From Candidatus Jettenia sp. (lineage in GTDB: Bacteria > Planctomycetota > Brocadiia > Brocadiales > Brocadiaceae), in assembly GCA_021650895.1 (NCBI GenBank), contig CP091278.1, forward strand, positions 3,377,659 through 3,441,658: a stretch of DNA of 64,000 nt, given 5' to 3'. Position 1 is the first letter of the stretch. Each line of letters starts with the position of its first letter. Made by a program: the position numbers and the translations under genes. The notes under the pieces were generated by a model that worked only from the letters and a program-made list of their open reading frames with translations, made no database searches and had not been told where the DNA came from. Below, piece by piece: positions 51,759 to 60,732 of this stretch.

Positions 51759-53357
51759 ATGAAGTGGTTTGAATTGAATAAGTCGTATCTGGTTTTATTT
51801 GTAATATTTTTGTCAGGAATTTATGGATGTAGCTATAAAGGAACTGAGGTTGAAGAAAAACCGCCTTATGCACATGGGCATATCGAAGAAGAACCGCCAC
51901 CCAGGCATCATCAGGCAATGCATAAACAGAAAGAGCCGGCTAAGGCAGAATCAGATATGCTGGTAATTATGGGGGCATTTCCCACAGGGGATCCGCACAG
52001 TAGTGTAATCCTTGTGGAAACAATGGTTCCTAGAATGGGTCAGGTTAATCAGCCATATGAATATCTTATCAAGGTTACCAATCTTACACAAGTACCCGTT
52101 AGAGATGTTGAAGTTGTTCAAACACTTTCAGAAAAATTTCAAATTAAGAAATCTGATCCTGAGATGCAAAAACCTCTCAAAGAGGGTGTTGCTAAATGGT
52201 TAATAGGGGATATTAAATCGAAAGAGACTAAGGTAATAAGGGTCACCGGTGTACCTACGACAGAAGGTGAAATACCGTTTTGCACGACCGCAACGTACAA
52301 CTTACCGGAATTTTGTGTAACCCCGGTGATTGTTCAGCCAAAATTAAGCCTTGCCAAACGTATGCCGTCTGAAGTTTTAATCTGTGATCCCATTCCTGTA
52401 ACTCTTATCATAAGCAATACCGGTACTGGAGTTGCCCAAGATGTTCAGATTAAGGAATCTTTGCCTTCAGGATTAACAACTGCGGATGGTAAGGCGAGTA
52501 TAATGCAGACAATTGGCTCGTTGCAGCCAAAAGAGTCACGTGAAGTTTCATTAACCCTTAAGGCAGAAAAGACCGGTCAGTATACCAATGTTGCAACAGC
52601 GTCTGGTGTGGGTGGATTAAGTGCCGAATCTAATTCTACTACAGTTATCGTGAAACAGCCGATATTGGCAATTGAGAAAACAGGTCCTGAAAAGAGGTAT
52701 GTAGGCCGAAAAATTACTTACGATATTGAAGTTAGTAACGAAGGTGATGGCCAAGCAGCATCAACAGTTATTGAAGACACTATACCTGCCAATGCATCAT
52801 TTGTAAGTGCAAGCAATGGAGGTACATTTGCTGGCAATACTGTTAAATGGAATGTAGGGACTCTGCAACCTAAAGATTCTGAAAAAGTAAGTGTAACACT
52901 TCGTGCCGAAAGTATAGGAAAGGCAGAAAACAAAGCGGTTGCAAAGGCCGTTTGTGCCGAGGCTGTATCTACATCGGCTGTGACTCAGATATTAGGTATA
53001 CCCGCGATCTTACTTGAGGTAATAGATGTTGAAGATCCAGTTGCCGTTGGCGATTCTGTAACCTATGTGATAACGGTAACCAACCAGGGTTCTGATACAA
53101 GCACAAACACGGAGATTACCTGCACATTAGAAGATACCATGCAATACGTATCATCAACTGGACCTACAAAGGCAATCGTAGAAGGGAAAGAGGTAAGTTT
53201 TGGTCCACTACCAACGTTAGCCCCGAAAGCACAAGCAAGCTGGAAGCTTATCGTCAAGGCTGTGGATGAAGGCGATGTTAGACTTAAGGTTAGTTTGATG
53301 GAGGATTGTTTAGAGAGACCGGTTGAAGAAACAGAAGCTACTAACTTCTATCAATAA
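51759..53357 (+). CDS. DUF11-repeat envelope lipoprotein 1
   Basis: A 532-residue exported lipoprotein. The signal peptide ends in GIYGCS, a lipobox with the acylated Cys near residue 24. A proline/histidine-rich linker is followed by four DUF11 (OmcB-like) beta domains. Examples are ETMVPRMGQVNQPYEYLIKV, DPIPVTLIISNTGTGVAQDV, KRYVGRKITYDIEVSNEGDG and DSVTYVITVTNQGSDTSTNT. Cys pairs in IPFCTTATYNLPEFCV and EITCTLED could form disulfides. Such proteins reinforce the cell envelope in chlamydiae and related groups. A close paralogue follows. Confidence 0.88.
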   Translation: MKWFELNKSYLVLFVIFLSGIYGCSYKGTEVEEKPPYAHGHIEEEPPPRHHQAMHKQKEPAKAESDMLVIMGAFPTGDPHSSVILVETMVPRMGQVNQPYEYLIKVTNLTQVPVRDVEVVQTLSEKFQIKKSDPEMQKPLKEGVAKWLIGDIKSKETKVIRVTGVPTTEGEIPFCTTATYNLPEFCVTPVIVQPKLSLAKRMPSEVLICDPIPVTLIISNTGTGVAQDVQIKESLPSGLTTADGKASIMQTIGSLQPKESREVSLTLKAEKTGQYTNVATASGVGGLSAESNSTTVIVKQPILAIEKTGPEKRYVGRKITYDIEVSNEGDGQAASTVIEDTIPANASFVSASNGGTFAGNTVKWNVGTLQPKDSEKVSVTLRAESIGKAENKAVAKAVCAEAVSTSAVTQILGIPAILLEVIDVEDPVAVGDSVTYVITVTNQGSDTSTNTEITCTLEDTMQYVSSTGPTKAIVEGKEVSFGPLPTLAPKAQASWKLIVKAVDEGDVRLKVSLMEDCLERPVEETEATNFYQ

Positions 53358-53427
53358 TACTGCCGAATTTGGCGTATAGGTAGCTTAGGATTAAAGTTTG
53401 ATTTTTCATAAATGTATATTTTATTAA

Positions 53428-53468
53428 TAAAAAGCCGGGGCGTTTTTTAACGCAACGGCTTTTTTTAT
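53428..53468 (+). terminator. Rho-independent terminator after DUF11 protein 1
   Basis: Agccg-gggcgtt and aacgc-aacggct pair around TTTT and are followed by TTTTTTTATTT. It is also A-rich on the left side, so the two DUF11 genes are separately transcribed. Confidence 0.85.
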
Positions 53469-53533
53469 TTATAAAAGATATATCAATGCTATATGTTTAC
53501 ATTTTTAAATTTTTTAATAAAAGGATTATATGT

Positions 53534-55123
53534 ATGAATAGAGGGTATGGAGTAAATTCTTTACTATTTTTATTACTTATCTTAACAACCAGTATCTGTA
53601 GTTGTGGATATCAAAGAAGTAGTATTAGAGAAGATACGAAAACGTATGCATATGGCCGTTCGGAAGATACCGTATCCTCATCTGCAAACCGTAAATATCT
53701 ATCTACGGAAAGAGATACGAAAAAACGTGGAATTTACGGCACATTTACTACTGGCAATAAAAGTCATGGTGTTATCTTTATAGAGAAAGATATTCCAACA
53801 GAAGTCCTGGCCGGACAACTTTTTAATTACAGTATTAATGTTACGAATGTTACTGATATGAATATAAAAGACGTTGAGTTGATTGAGACAATTTCCCATA
53901 AATTTAAGGTAAAAAACTCAATTCCTAAAATGAAAGATAATATAAGGGAAGGCTCCGCGCGATGGTTTGTAGGAAATTTAGGTCCCAGAGAGACCAAAGT
54001 AATTCGTATTACGGGAGTTGCTATGGAAACAGGGGAGATACCTTTTTGCACAGACGTTGTATATAAATTACCACCATTTTGTGTTACTACAACTGTAGTA
54101 CAACCAAAACTGAATCTCACCAAACGCATGCCTGCTGAGGTTATGATGTGTGATACAATACCAGTAACTTTTGTTGTAAGCAATACTGGTACAGGTGTTG
54201 CCCGGGATGTTCAGATTAAGGAAACTTTGCCATCAGGGTTAAATACGGTAACTGGTGAAACTAACGTAATGCAGGAGATTGGTGCGTTACAATCGGGCGA
54301 ATCACGTGAGATTTCTTTAACCCTTAAGCCGGTTAAAACTGGTAAATATACCAATACTGCAGTGGCTACTGCAGAAGGTGGATTAAGCGCAAAATCTAAC
54401 GCAGCTACCGTCACGGTAAGAAAACCAGTGTTAGCAATTACGAAAACAGGTCCCGACAAGAGATACATTGGTCGAAAAATTACCTATGATATTATTGTGA
54501 GCAACAAGGGTGATGGACCTGCACTTTCAACAGTTATTGAGGATACCATACCTGTTAATATAGCATTTGTGAGTGCAAGTAGTGGGGGCTTATTAACAGG
54601 AAGAAGTGTTGTCTGGAACTTAGGAACTTTACAACCACAGGATTCTAAAAAAGTTAGATTGACGCTTCGTGCCGATGGTATAGGAAGGGCAATAAATAAA
54701 GCGACTGCAAAAGCAGTTTGCTCGGAGCCTGTGTCTGCATCGGCTGTAACAGAGATATTAGGTATTCCAGCAATCCTTCTTGAAGTAATAGATACTCTGG
54801 ATCCAACAGAGGTTGGTGAAGCCGAAACCTATGTTATCACGGTAACTAATCAGGGTTCAGATGTTAGTACCAACATCAAAATTGCCTGCTTGTTAGAGGA
54901 TTCAATGCAATATGTATCATCCTCAGGACCGACAACAGGAGTACTAGATGGTAAAACCTTGAATTTTAGTCCTCTGGCAAGCCTGGCGCCAAAAGCAAAA
55001 GTGAGTTGGAAGGTTGTTATTAAAGCAATGAGTTCTGGAGACGCCCGGTTTAAGGTCAGTATGATTGAGGATTGTCTTGCCAGACCGGTTGAAGAGACGG
55101 AAGCAACGAATTTCTATAAATAA
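53534..55123 (+). CDS. DUF11-repeat envelope lipoprotein 2
   Basis: A 529-residue paralogue of the preceding protein with the same domain order (four DUF11 domains) and many identical stretches, such as SNTGTGVARDVQIKE and ITYDIIVSNKGDGPA. The N-terminal linker is different. The signal peptide ends in TSICSCGYQ, a likely lipobox. ATG 53534 is chosen over 53486 because it gives a normal signal peptide and has an aaagga site. The pair clearly arose by tandem duplication. Confidence 0.87.
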   Translation: MNRGYGVNSLLFLLLILTTSICSCGYQRSSIREDTKTYAYGRSEDTVSSSANRKYLSTERDTKKRGIYGTFTTGNKSHGVIFIEKDIPTEVLAGQLFNYSINVTNVTDMNIKDVELIETISHKFKVKNSIPKMKDNIREGSARWFVGNLGPRETKVIRITGVAMETGEIPFCTDVVYKLPPFCVTTTVVQPKLNLTKRMPAEVMMCDTIPVTFVVSNTGTGVARDVQIKETLPSGLNTVTGETNVMQEIGALQSGESREISLTLKPVKTGKYTNTAVATAEGGLSAKSNAATVTVRKPVLAITKTGPDKRYIGRKITYDIIVSNKGDGPALSTVIEDTIPVNIAFVSASSGGLLTGRSVVWNLGTLQPQDSKKVRLTLRADGIGRAINKATAKAVCSEPVSASAVTEILGIPAILLEVIDTLDPTEVGEAETYVITVTNQGSDVSTNIKIACLLEDSMQYVSSSGPTTGVLDGKTLNFSPLASLAPKAKVSWKVVIKAMSSGDARFKVSMIEDCLARPVEETEATNFYK

Positions 55124-55183
55124 TTTTTGTTTTGCTTAAAGGATACGGATATTCTCCTTGCGGGTTCAATTTTGTAAATTGGC

Positions 55184-55525
55184 GTGCCCAGCGAAGAGTA
55201 GTACTTACTAACGGGTGAAAGTCCTGTCATGGTAAAAGCCAGAAGCCATGTAGCCAGGATGGCAGGGGGTGAGGGAAACGTTACCTTCTGAAGCCCATCG
55301 ACAAAGACCGCTCTAAGGCGGGTGAGCAACTCTCCGGGTTGTAACGAATGTGAACGGAGAAGTATCCTCGTAACAAATGAGAACCACTGGCCGAGCCTGT
55401 CAATTTAAGGTGAAGGCAAGATTCTTATCCAAGAACTGGCAAAAAGGGAGAAGGACAGTGGCGGGGTATTAGCGGCGACACGGGGAGAAACGGGGAACAC
55501 AAACCTCAGCCTGTTGCCACTACGC
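55184..55525 (+). ncRNA. Group II intron 5' fragment (domain I)
   Basis: It begins gtgcccagcg, like the GUGYG intron 5' end. Conserved domain I hairpins of the class that includes ML/B introns follow: gggtgaaagtcctgtc, agccagaagccatgtagcc, gaaacgttaccttctgaagc, cgaatgtgaacggagaagt and ccgagcctgtcaatttaag. No maturase and no domain V are found downstream, so only the 5' portion remains. It differs in sequence from the relic at 11805-11990, so it comes from another intron. Confidence 0.7.
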
Positions 55526-55616
55526 CAGTGTTTTACTCTACAATCCCTATATTTTGCATGGTCGATAGCTTATAGCATTTTCATGGTTAAACACATAGGA
55601 AATATTCCAAATTGAG

Positions 55617-55641
55617 GGTTCAGGTTATAAACCTGAACCCG
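55617..55641. terminator. Palindrome at the 3' end of the lipoprotein gene
   Basis: Gggttcaggtt and aacctgaaccc form a perfect 11-bp stem just downstream of the minus-strand lipoprotein gene. It probably terminates that gene. Confidence 0.5.
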
Positions 55642-55651
55642 CCCAGGGATT

Positions 55652-56617
55652 TCAAAATAATGGTTCGGTACCTATCCAGATTTCTCCTCCTACAACTTTG
55701 CCATTAGGTTCTTTTACAGAAATATTTTGCCTTAATTGAGGAATAAACGAGGTTCCGTTCCTGGTTATTTCTTCTCTCGTATTCTTGTACATGATCTTCA
55801 TTAAGATATTGTATTTTAACTTTGTTCTTTGCTCCGTAGATAAGATAATATCTTCTAAATTGCTCATAACCTTTGATTTGTCCCATAAAAAAATAAAATC
55901 CTGAGAGGAAGAAAATTCTTTATCTAAGGTATCTAAAAGTTCCTCGCATTCATCGATAAGTCTGGCTTCTTTTAGCAGGGAAGGATCTATAACTATATGT
56001 ATCTCATCCCATTCCTCATTAATTACTTTAGATTCAATTTTCAAAGATTGCTTGATCTCATGCGTCTTTAAAAATGTTGCTGTATAAGGCTCGAATAGCT
56101 CAGCCTCAGGGCATGAGAAAAGGCCGGTTTTCAACTGTGGTTGTCTGCCATAAAGAAGACCAGCTTCGATTTGGCCAATAGCTTTAGCCTTAAGTTCAAA
56201 AAGATAACTTTTGTTTCTTTCTATGAATCTTGCCTGATCGATAAAAAGATATCCGTGTATTAATGAGTCCCGATGTTTAATTCCCAATCTCAATATATAA
56301 TAGCCAGGCAATCCGTTAACCTCCTGTGCCCGGAAAGCTATATACAGCTCATTTCGATCATTCCTGTCTTCTGTGTTTTTGATTTCATCGATACGGATAA
56401 ATTGCTCGTCTCCATGCTGTATCAGATCTGTAGCATCTTCCTTAATCCCTTGTTTACGAATACATCCCCAGATTTCATAGGTAACTACAAGGGAAGCGTT
56501 CTTCAGGGTAATTTCTTGCTCTTTAAGCTGAGAACTATCGTCTGCTTCAATAGTCACGCAACTACCCAGTACCATAAAACATATTATGATGTAACAAGAT
56601 CTTGTTCTTACATTCAT
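55652..56617 (-). CDS. Putative lipoprotein, unknown function
   Basis: A 321-residue protein with a lipoprotein signal ending MVLGSC (Cys near residue 20). The mature part is mixed alpha/beta with TYEIWGCIRKQGIKEDATDL, YYILRLGIKHRDSLIHGYLF and NEEWDEIHIVIDPSLLKEAR. No family is recognised. It lies 16 bp after the M20 peptidase gene on the same strand and may be co-transcribed with it. Confidence 0.75.
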   Translation of the reverse strand: MNVRTRSCYIIICFMVLGSCVTIEADDSSQLKEQEITLKNASLVVTYEIWGCIRKQGIKEDATDLIQHGDEQFIRIDEIKNTEDRNDRNELYIAFRAQEVNGLPGYYILRLGIKHRDSLIHGYLFIDQARFIERNKSYLFELKAKAIGQIEAGLLYGRQPQLKTGLFSCPEAELFEPYTATFLKTHEIKQSLKIESKVINEEWDEIHIVIDPSLLKEARLIDECEELLDTLDKEFSSSQDFIFLWDKSKVMSNLEDIILSTEQRTKLKYNILMKIMYKNTREEITRNGTSFIPQLRQNISVKEPNGKVVGGEIWIGTEPLF

Positions 56618-56633
56618 GAGGTATCTGATAATC

Positions 56634-57842
56634 TTATTTAGCTAATATATCAAGGGAAATTAGGGCCATGATTTTTGCGAAGTCAACGAGTTCTTTAATA
56701 CTGATTGATTCATTTGTGGCATGTGCTTCGGCTACATCGCCGGGGCCAAATCCAACGGCTATTATACCCTTTTGGATAAGCTGTTTTGTTACAGTAGCGC
56801 CAGATAATCCTTTTGGTTGTGGACAAGTACCCAAAATGGATTGCGCATGTTTTGAGATTAATTCTACGAGTAAATTATCGGTGGGGACAGCAGTGGGAGG
56901 TTGATCAGAAATGATTTTTACATCAAATCGTGCAGGGCATAGTGCCTCAACTTCCTTAATAATATTTTTTATATCGTTAACAATAATATCTGATGAATCT
57001 CCGGGTAAATAACGAATATCCATCTGTACTTTACAGAGAGCAGGTACAATATTGGGCACTGTTCCACTATGGATAGAGCCAAGATTCAAGGTAGGTGGCG
57101 AGTGGAGTGGATGCGAGGTTTGCCTGAACTTTAATTGTTTTATCCTATCGAGCAAGATGATCATGTTCCATATCGCATTTATTCCCATCTCTGGTCTTGA
57201 ACCATGCGCCTGCTTACCATGAGAGGCGATCTCTAAGAACAACGTACCTTTTTCAGTTACATCGATTATCTGCATATTGTGTGCGACATCAGGAATGATG
57301 GCAAAGTCTGCACTAATGCCGCATTCATTCAATAAATATTCTAATCCTAGCGTGGAGCCTCGTTCCTCATCAGCAACACCGATTAATAAAAATTGGCCTT
57401 TCAGTTTAGATTCGTTCTCTTTAAGGAATCGTGCAACAGCCATCATGGCAGCCATCTGTCCTTTATTATCAGAGGCTCCTCTACCGTAGATTCGTCCGTT
57501 TTCTATCCATGCTTCAAAGGGATCCTTCTTCCAATCATCACCGGCTGGTACAACATCTAAATGACATGCAACAAGCAAAGTAGGGGTGGAGGATGTGATT
57601 TCCTTGCGACCTATGTATCCAATGATGTTTGCTCTGTGTTTTACCTTTTCAAAAATGGTATATGGAATTTGTAATGATTTAAAAAAATCCTCAACAACTT
57701 CGACAGCGAGGACTTCATTCCCAGGAGGATTTTCGGTCTTTTTATTGATTAATTTAACGGCGAGTTCAACGATCTTATTTTCCTCATTTTGCATATATTC
57801 CTTCACATAATGTATAGAATTATCTGAAGCATATTTTCCCAT
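56634..57842 (-). CDS. M20-family metallopeptidase (ArgE/DapE-like)
   Basis: A 402-residue zinc-dependent amidohydrolase of the ArgE/DapE/CPG2 group. The metal-site motifs are LVACHLDVVPAGDDWKKDPF (HxD), GRGASDNKGQM (bridging Asp) and GVADEERGSTLG (Glu-Glu pair). The dimerisation domain lies in the middle (LNLGSIHSGTVPNIVPALCK). The final metal His is in DVAEAHATNES. The substrate could be an N-acyl amino acid or a dipeptide; ArgE versus DapE cannot be decided here. The start is supported by agaggaaa. Confidence 0.9.
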   Translation of the reverse strand: MGKYASDNSIHYVKEYMQNEENKIVELAVKLINKKTENPPGNEVLAVEVVEDFFKSLQIPYTIFEKVKHRANIIGYIGRKEITSSTPTLLVACHLDVVPAGDDWKKDPFEAWIENGRIYGRGASDNKGQMAAMMAVARFLKENESKLKGQFLLIGVADEERGSTLGLEYLLNECGISADFAIIPDVAHNMQIIDVTEKGTLFLEIASHGKQAHGSRPEMGINAIWNMIILLDRIKQLKFRQTSHPLHSPPTLNLGSIHSGTVPNIVPALCKVQMDIRYLPGDSSDIIVNDIKNIIKEVEALCPARFDVKIISDQPPTAVPTDNLLVELISKHAQSILGTCPQPKGLSGATVTKQLIQKGIIAVGFGPGDVAEAHATNESISIKELVDFAKIMALISLDILAK

Positions 57843-57905
57843 AACAGTATTTCCTCTGGCAATAGTAGACTTTAAGGATTTTAAAACGTTGTATTGTAAA
57901 CAGAA

Positions 57906-58067
57906 TTATTCAAGTTTATCAAATAAGTTTTTCTTTAATTCACAGATTGGGCATACCCAGTCCGCTGGTAAATCCTCAAATTCTGTTCCGGATTTGATGT
58001 CCTTCTTTGGATCTCCCCTTTTAGGATCATAGGTGTAACGGCATATTATGCACTCTGCTTTTGACAT
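57906..58067 (-). CDS. Rubredoxin
   Basis: A 53-residue electron carrier with one iron bound by two knuckles: AECIICRYTYDPKRGDP and DWVCPICELKK. The spacing and GTEFEDLPADW are those of rubredoxin. The normal CGY of the first knuckle is CRY. The shorter start (MSKAEC) is taken; a start at 58088 would add 7 residues. Rubredoxin serves as donor to rubrerythrin-like enzymes, but it is not in the rubrerythrin operon here. Confidence 0.88.
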   Translation of the reverse strand: MSKAECIICRYTYDPKRGDPKKDIKSGTEFEDLPADWVCPICELKKNLFDKLE

Positions 58068-58474
58068 ATTTCTTATTCTCTGGATCATTTGAATTTGGGA
58101 TTTTAATATGTTGTATCGGTCAAGGACATTGTTCTCTACACATATTTAATACAGTACAGTTCTATTGATACAGTATTACAATGTAAAACACTTCCTTTTG
58201 CAAGCTTTTTATACCTGCCATATATCTTTGTATAGACTTAAATATGAGATAACAGTAATCATTGCGGATGAAAGAGATATGAAAAAAAAGTATGAAGAAA
58301 TTTATGAAATTTGTGTTTGACAAGTATCAGCAAATAAAGGATTATAAAAGTAATGGATGAAATGATGGAGAAAAGAGGTAATTCCTTTAGCCTTGTCTTT
58401 GAGTAAGCTATATACGATATTTCATGTGGATGTATAAAAGAAGATTATTATGAATAAGCGTGAGCCGACAAATT
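58068..58474. other. Intergenic region, nothing recognised
   Basis: AT-rich sequence with no supported ORF, hairpin or repeat copy. It presumably contains promoters of rubredoxin (minus) and of the next gene (plus). Confidence 0.4.
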
Positions 58475-59008
58475 ATGGATTTTAAGAAATATAAATTAGG
58501 GGAAAAGAGTAGATCATTACGTGACACTATAAAGGGTCTCATAAAGGGAGAATTCTGCTTAAGCGAGAACTTCCTCAATAAGTGCATGAAAGATTTTACA
58601 CAAGTTCAGTCAATTAAATTGCTCAATGGATATTTCATACTAAACGTATCAAATATTGAAGCTGTACTTAACTACGATTCATGTGAATTCAATGCAAATA
58701 CAAGATCGGTAACATTTAAAGTACTTAATCTTAAGCCGTTTTACTACAAACCGTTTCTGAATCTCATTCACTTGAAATTTCCATTCCTGAAGTTTGATAA
58801 AGATGCAGAAAAGACAAGATTACTTACTTGCCACTTAAATAAAATCCCTGCGCTTAAGGATAACAAGATTGTAAATAGTCGTTATTTATCATATCTTACC
58901 GTAAAATATATAAAATGCACAGAAGGTAAGGTTGCTGTGAAGTTAAAGATACCATTAAAAGCCTTGAAAGATAAGCTATTTAAGGGTTCTGTACCAAAAT
59001 CTAACTAG
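58475..59008 (+). CDS. Hypothetical protein
   Basis: A 177-residue basic protein with no signal peptide, starting MDFKKYKLGEKSRSLRDTIK. It alternates beta-like segments (SIKLLNGYFILNVSNIEAVL) with lysine-rich stretches (VNSRYLSYLTVKYIKCTEGK) and ends KLFKGSVPKSN. The start is uncertain: GTG 58460 adds five residues, and neither start has a strong ribosome binding site. I do not recognise the family. Confidence 0.6.
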   Translation: MDFKKYKLGEKSRSLRDTIKGLIKGEFCLSENFLNKCMKDFTQVQSIKLLNGYFILNVSNIEAVLNYDSCEFNANTRSVTFKVLNLKPFYYKPFLNLIHLKFPFLKFDKDAEKTRLLTCHLNKIPALKDNKIVNSRYLSYLTVKYIKCTEGKVAVKLKIPLKALKDKLFKGSVPKSN

Positions 59009-59174
59009 CAGCTTTTGTCGTGAAGAAAATAAATAATTATGGAAAAAACACACGGAGTCTATTACAGGTTGAGTTATAAGTTCTCAATCTAAAGAGAAAC
59101 AAACTAATTCAATACCATATTAACATATTTGGATGTGGGGTGGATTAGGCGAGGTGAATCCACTATTTCTCTGA

Positions 59175-60200
59175 TCATGCATGGGGTTCTATAATGACTT
59201 TTATGGAATCCTTTGCCCCGGCAACCAGTTTAAAGCCTGTAGCTGTTTCAGAAAGACTTAGCCTATGGGTAATTAAGTCTCGTACTGCTACCCTGCCTGC
59301 ACGGATTAGTTCAATGGCTGTAGCCATATCATCCGGTGGTCCGGCATAAGACATGATAAAAGAGTTACAATTGCGCCAGAGGTCCCAAAGGTTTACAGGA
59401 GTTGAGACATTTGGTTCTGTTGGGGCAAAAAAAAGAATCGTCCCGCCCCGTTCCACAGAGTTTAATGCCTGTCCTATGGCTGCAGCGGCCCCTGTACATA
59501 CGACAACCAGGTCAGCCAGGCGTCCGTTATTGGTTTTACGCAGATAGGCGGGAACATCTTCCTTTGCGTGAATTACATGGTCAGCTCCGGATTGTTGTGC
59601 CATTTTTAATCGATATTCAGTAATATCGACTGCAAAAATTCGTCCGGCCCCCAGCGCGCGTGCTAATTGAATGTGAAGGAGTCCGGATATGCCGCTGCCG
59701 ATAACGAGTACACTCTGTCCTGCACGTAATTTTGCCTTTCTTTGCCCAAGGAGGGTGCAGGCTAAAGGCTCAACAAAGGTTCCTTCCTCAAAAGAAACTT
59801 CATCCGGCAAAACAAAGGTACCCCGATCAACATTGATGTGCGGAATACGAATATATTCAGAAAAACCACCAGGATAAAAATTTGTAGTGCGCAAGGTATC
59901 ACATACCGAATAATGGCCATTCAGGCAGTAATGGCACGTATTGCAGGGGACATGATGGGCCACGGTTACCCGATCACCTGCTTTATAACGCTTCACTCCT
60001 TCTCCAACGGACACTACTTCACCGGCAATCTCATGCCCCAGTACGAGAGGTGCCTTTTTAATACGGTACCATTCCATTACGTCACTTCCGCAAACACCAC
60101 TGGCTATTACCTTCACTAATAATTCACCCGGGCCAATGTGAGGGATTTGCATCTCTTCAATTCGAACATCTCTGTTGTTGTAATACATTGCTACGCGCAT
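59175..60200 (-). CDS. Zinc-dependent alcohol/polyol dehydrogenase
   Basis: A 341-residue medium-chain dehydrogenase of the threonine/sorbitol dehydrogenase group. The catalytic zinc ligands are in ASGVCGSDVMEW and VLGHEIAGEV. The structural zinc loop is CNTCHYCLNGHYSVC. The NAD(P) Rossmann motif is VLVIGSGISGLLHIQLARAL, ending in AVD, which favours NAD+. ATG 60200 is preferred (agggaaac site and family start); the upstream frame is translated palindrome. An LsrF-like aldolase gene follows it upstream on the same strand, so the two may act on the same phosphorylated substrate. Confidence 0.88.
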   Translation of the reverse strand: MRVAMYYNNRDVRIEEMQIPHIGPGELLVKVIASGVCGSDVMEWYRIKKAPLVLGHEIAGEVVSVGEGVKRYKAGDRVTVAHHVPCNTCHYCLNGHYSVCDTLRTTNFYPGGFSEYIRIPHINVDRGTFVLPDEVSFEEGTFVEPLACTLLGQRKAKLRAGQSVLVIGSGISGLLHIQLARALGAGRIFAVDITEYRLKMAQQSGADHVIHAKEDVPAYLRKTNNGRLADLVVVCTGAAAAIGQALNSVERGGTILFFAPTEPNVSTPVNLWDLWRNCNSFIMSYAGPPDDMATAIELIRAGRVAVRDLITHRLSLSETATGFKLVAGAKDSIKVIIEPHA

Positions 60201-60209
60201 ATTGTTTCC

Positions 60210-60590
60210 CTTTAGAAAAGCTTTTCTAAAACACTCGTATATTTCCCCCTCTTTTAAAGCATTCACCATTTCCCCCTTTTCTAAAGGGGGACTAAGGGGG
60301 ATTATGGGTGGTTATTCTTCACCGTTTCCACATTTTAGCTTGATGCATATGGGCTAGCCTTGCCCTACATCACTCTGTTTTTCATGTTAATTAAGCGGGT
60401 TTACGGTAGGGCGGATTAAGCGATAGCGAATCCGCCTTTTCTGGAAATAGTAGTGGTGGATTCGGCGTAAAAACCAACGCCTTAATCCACCCTACTCATA
60501 ACTTGATGTATAGGAATCTCACCGTAGGGCAACCCTTCAGGGTCGCCTGGCAAGGCTAAAGCCTCGCCCTACATCGACACCGTTTTTTCA
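60210..60590. repeat. Repeat cluster between dehydrogenase and aldolase genes
   Basis: It contains copies of the cccccttttctaaaggggga element (60244-60304), the gcgatagcgaatccgccttt / ggtggattcggcgtaaaaac unit (60393-60500, second copy at 32405) and a gtagggcaacccttcagggt palindrome (60519-60574). No gene is supported. Confidence 0.8.
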
Positions 60591-60732
60591 TGATCCGCTG
60601 CCAAAGGCAGCTTAATTTAATTAATAGATTCTATTAGTGAACAATGACAATGAGCAGTATCAGTAAACAACGTCTTAACCGACACTATCCAGTAACACTT
60701 ACCAGACTTTCCCATACTCTATAAGATATTCA

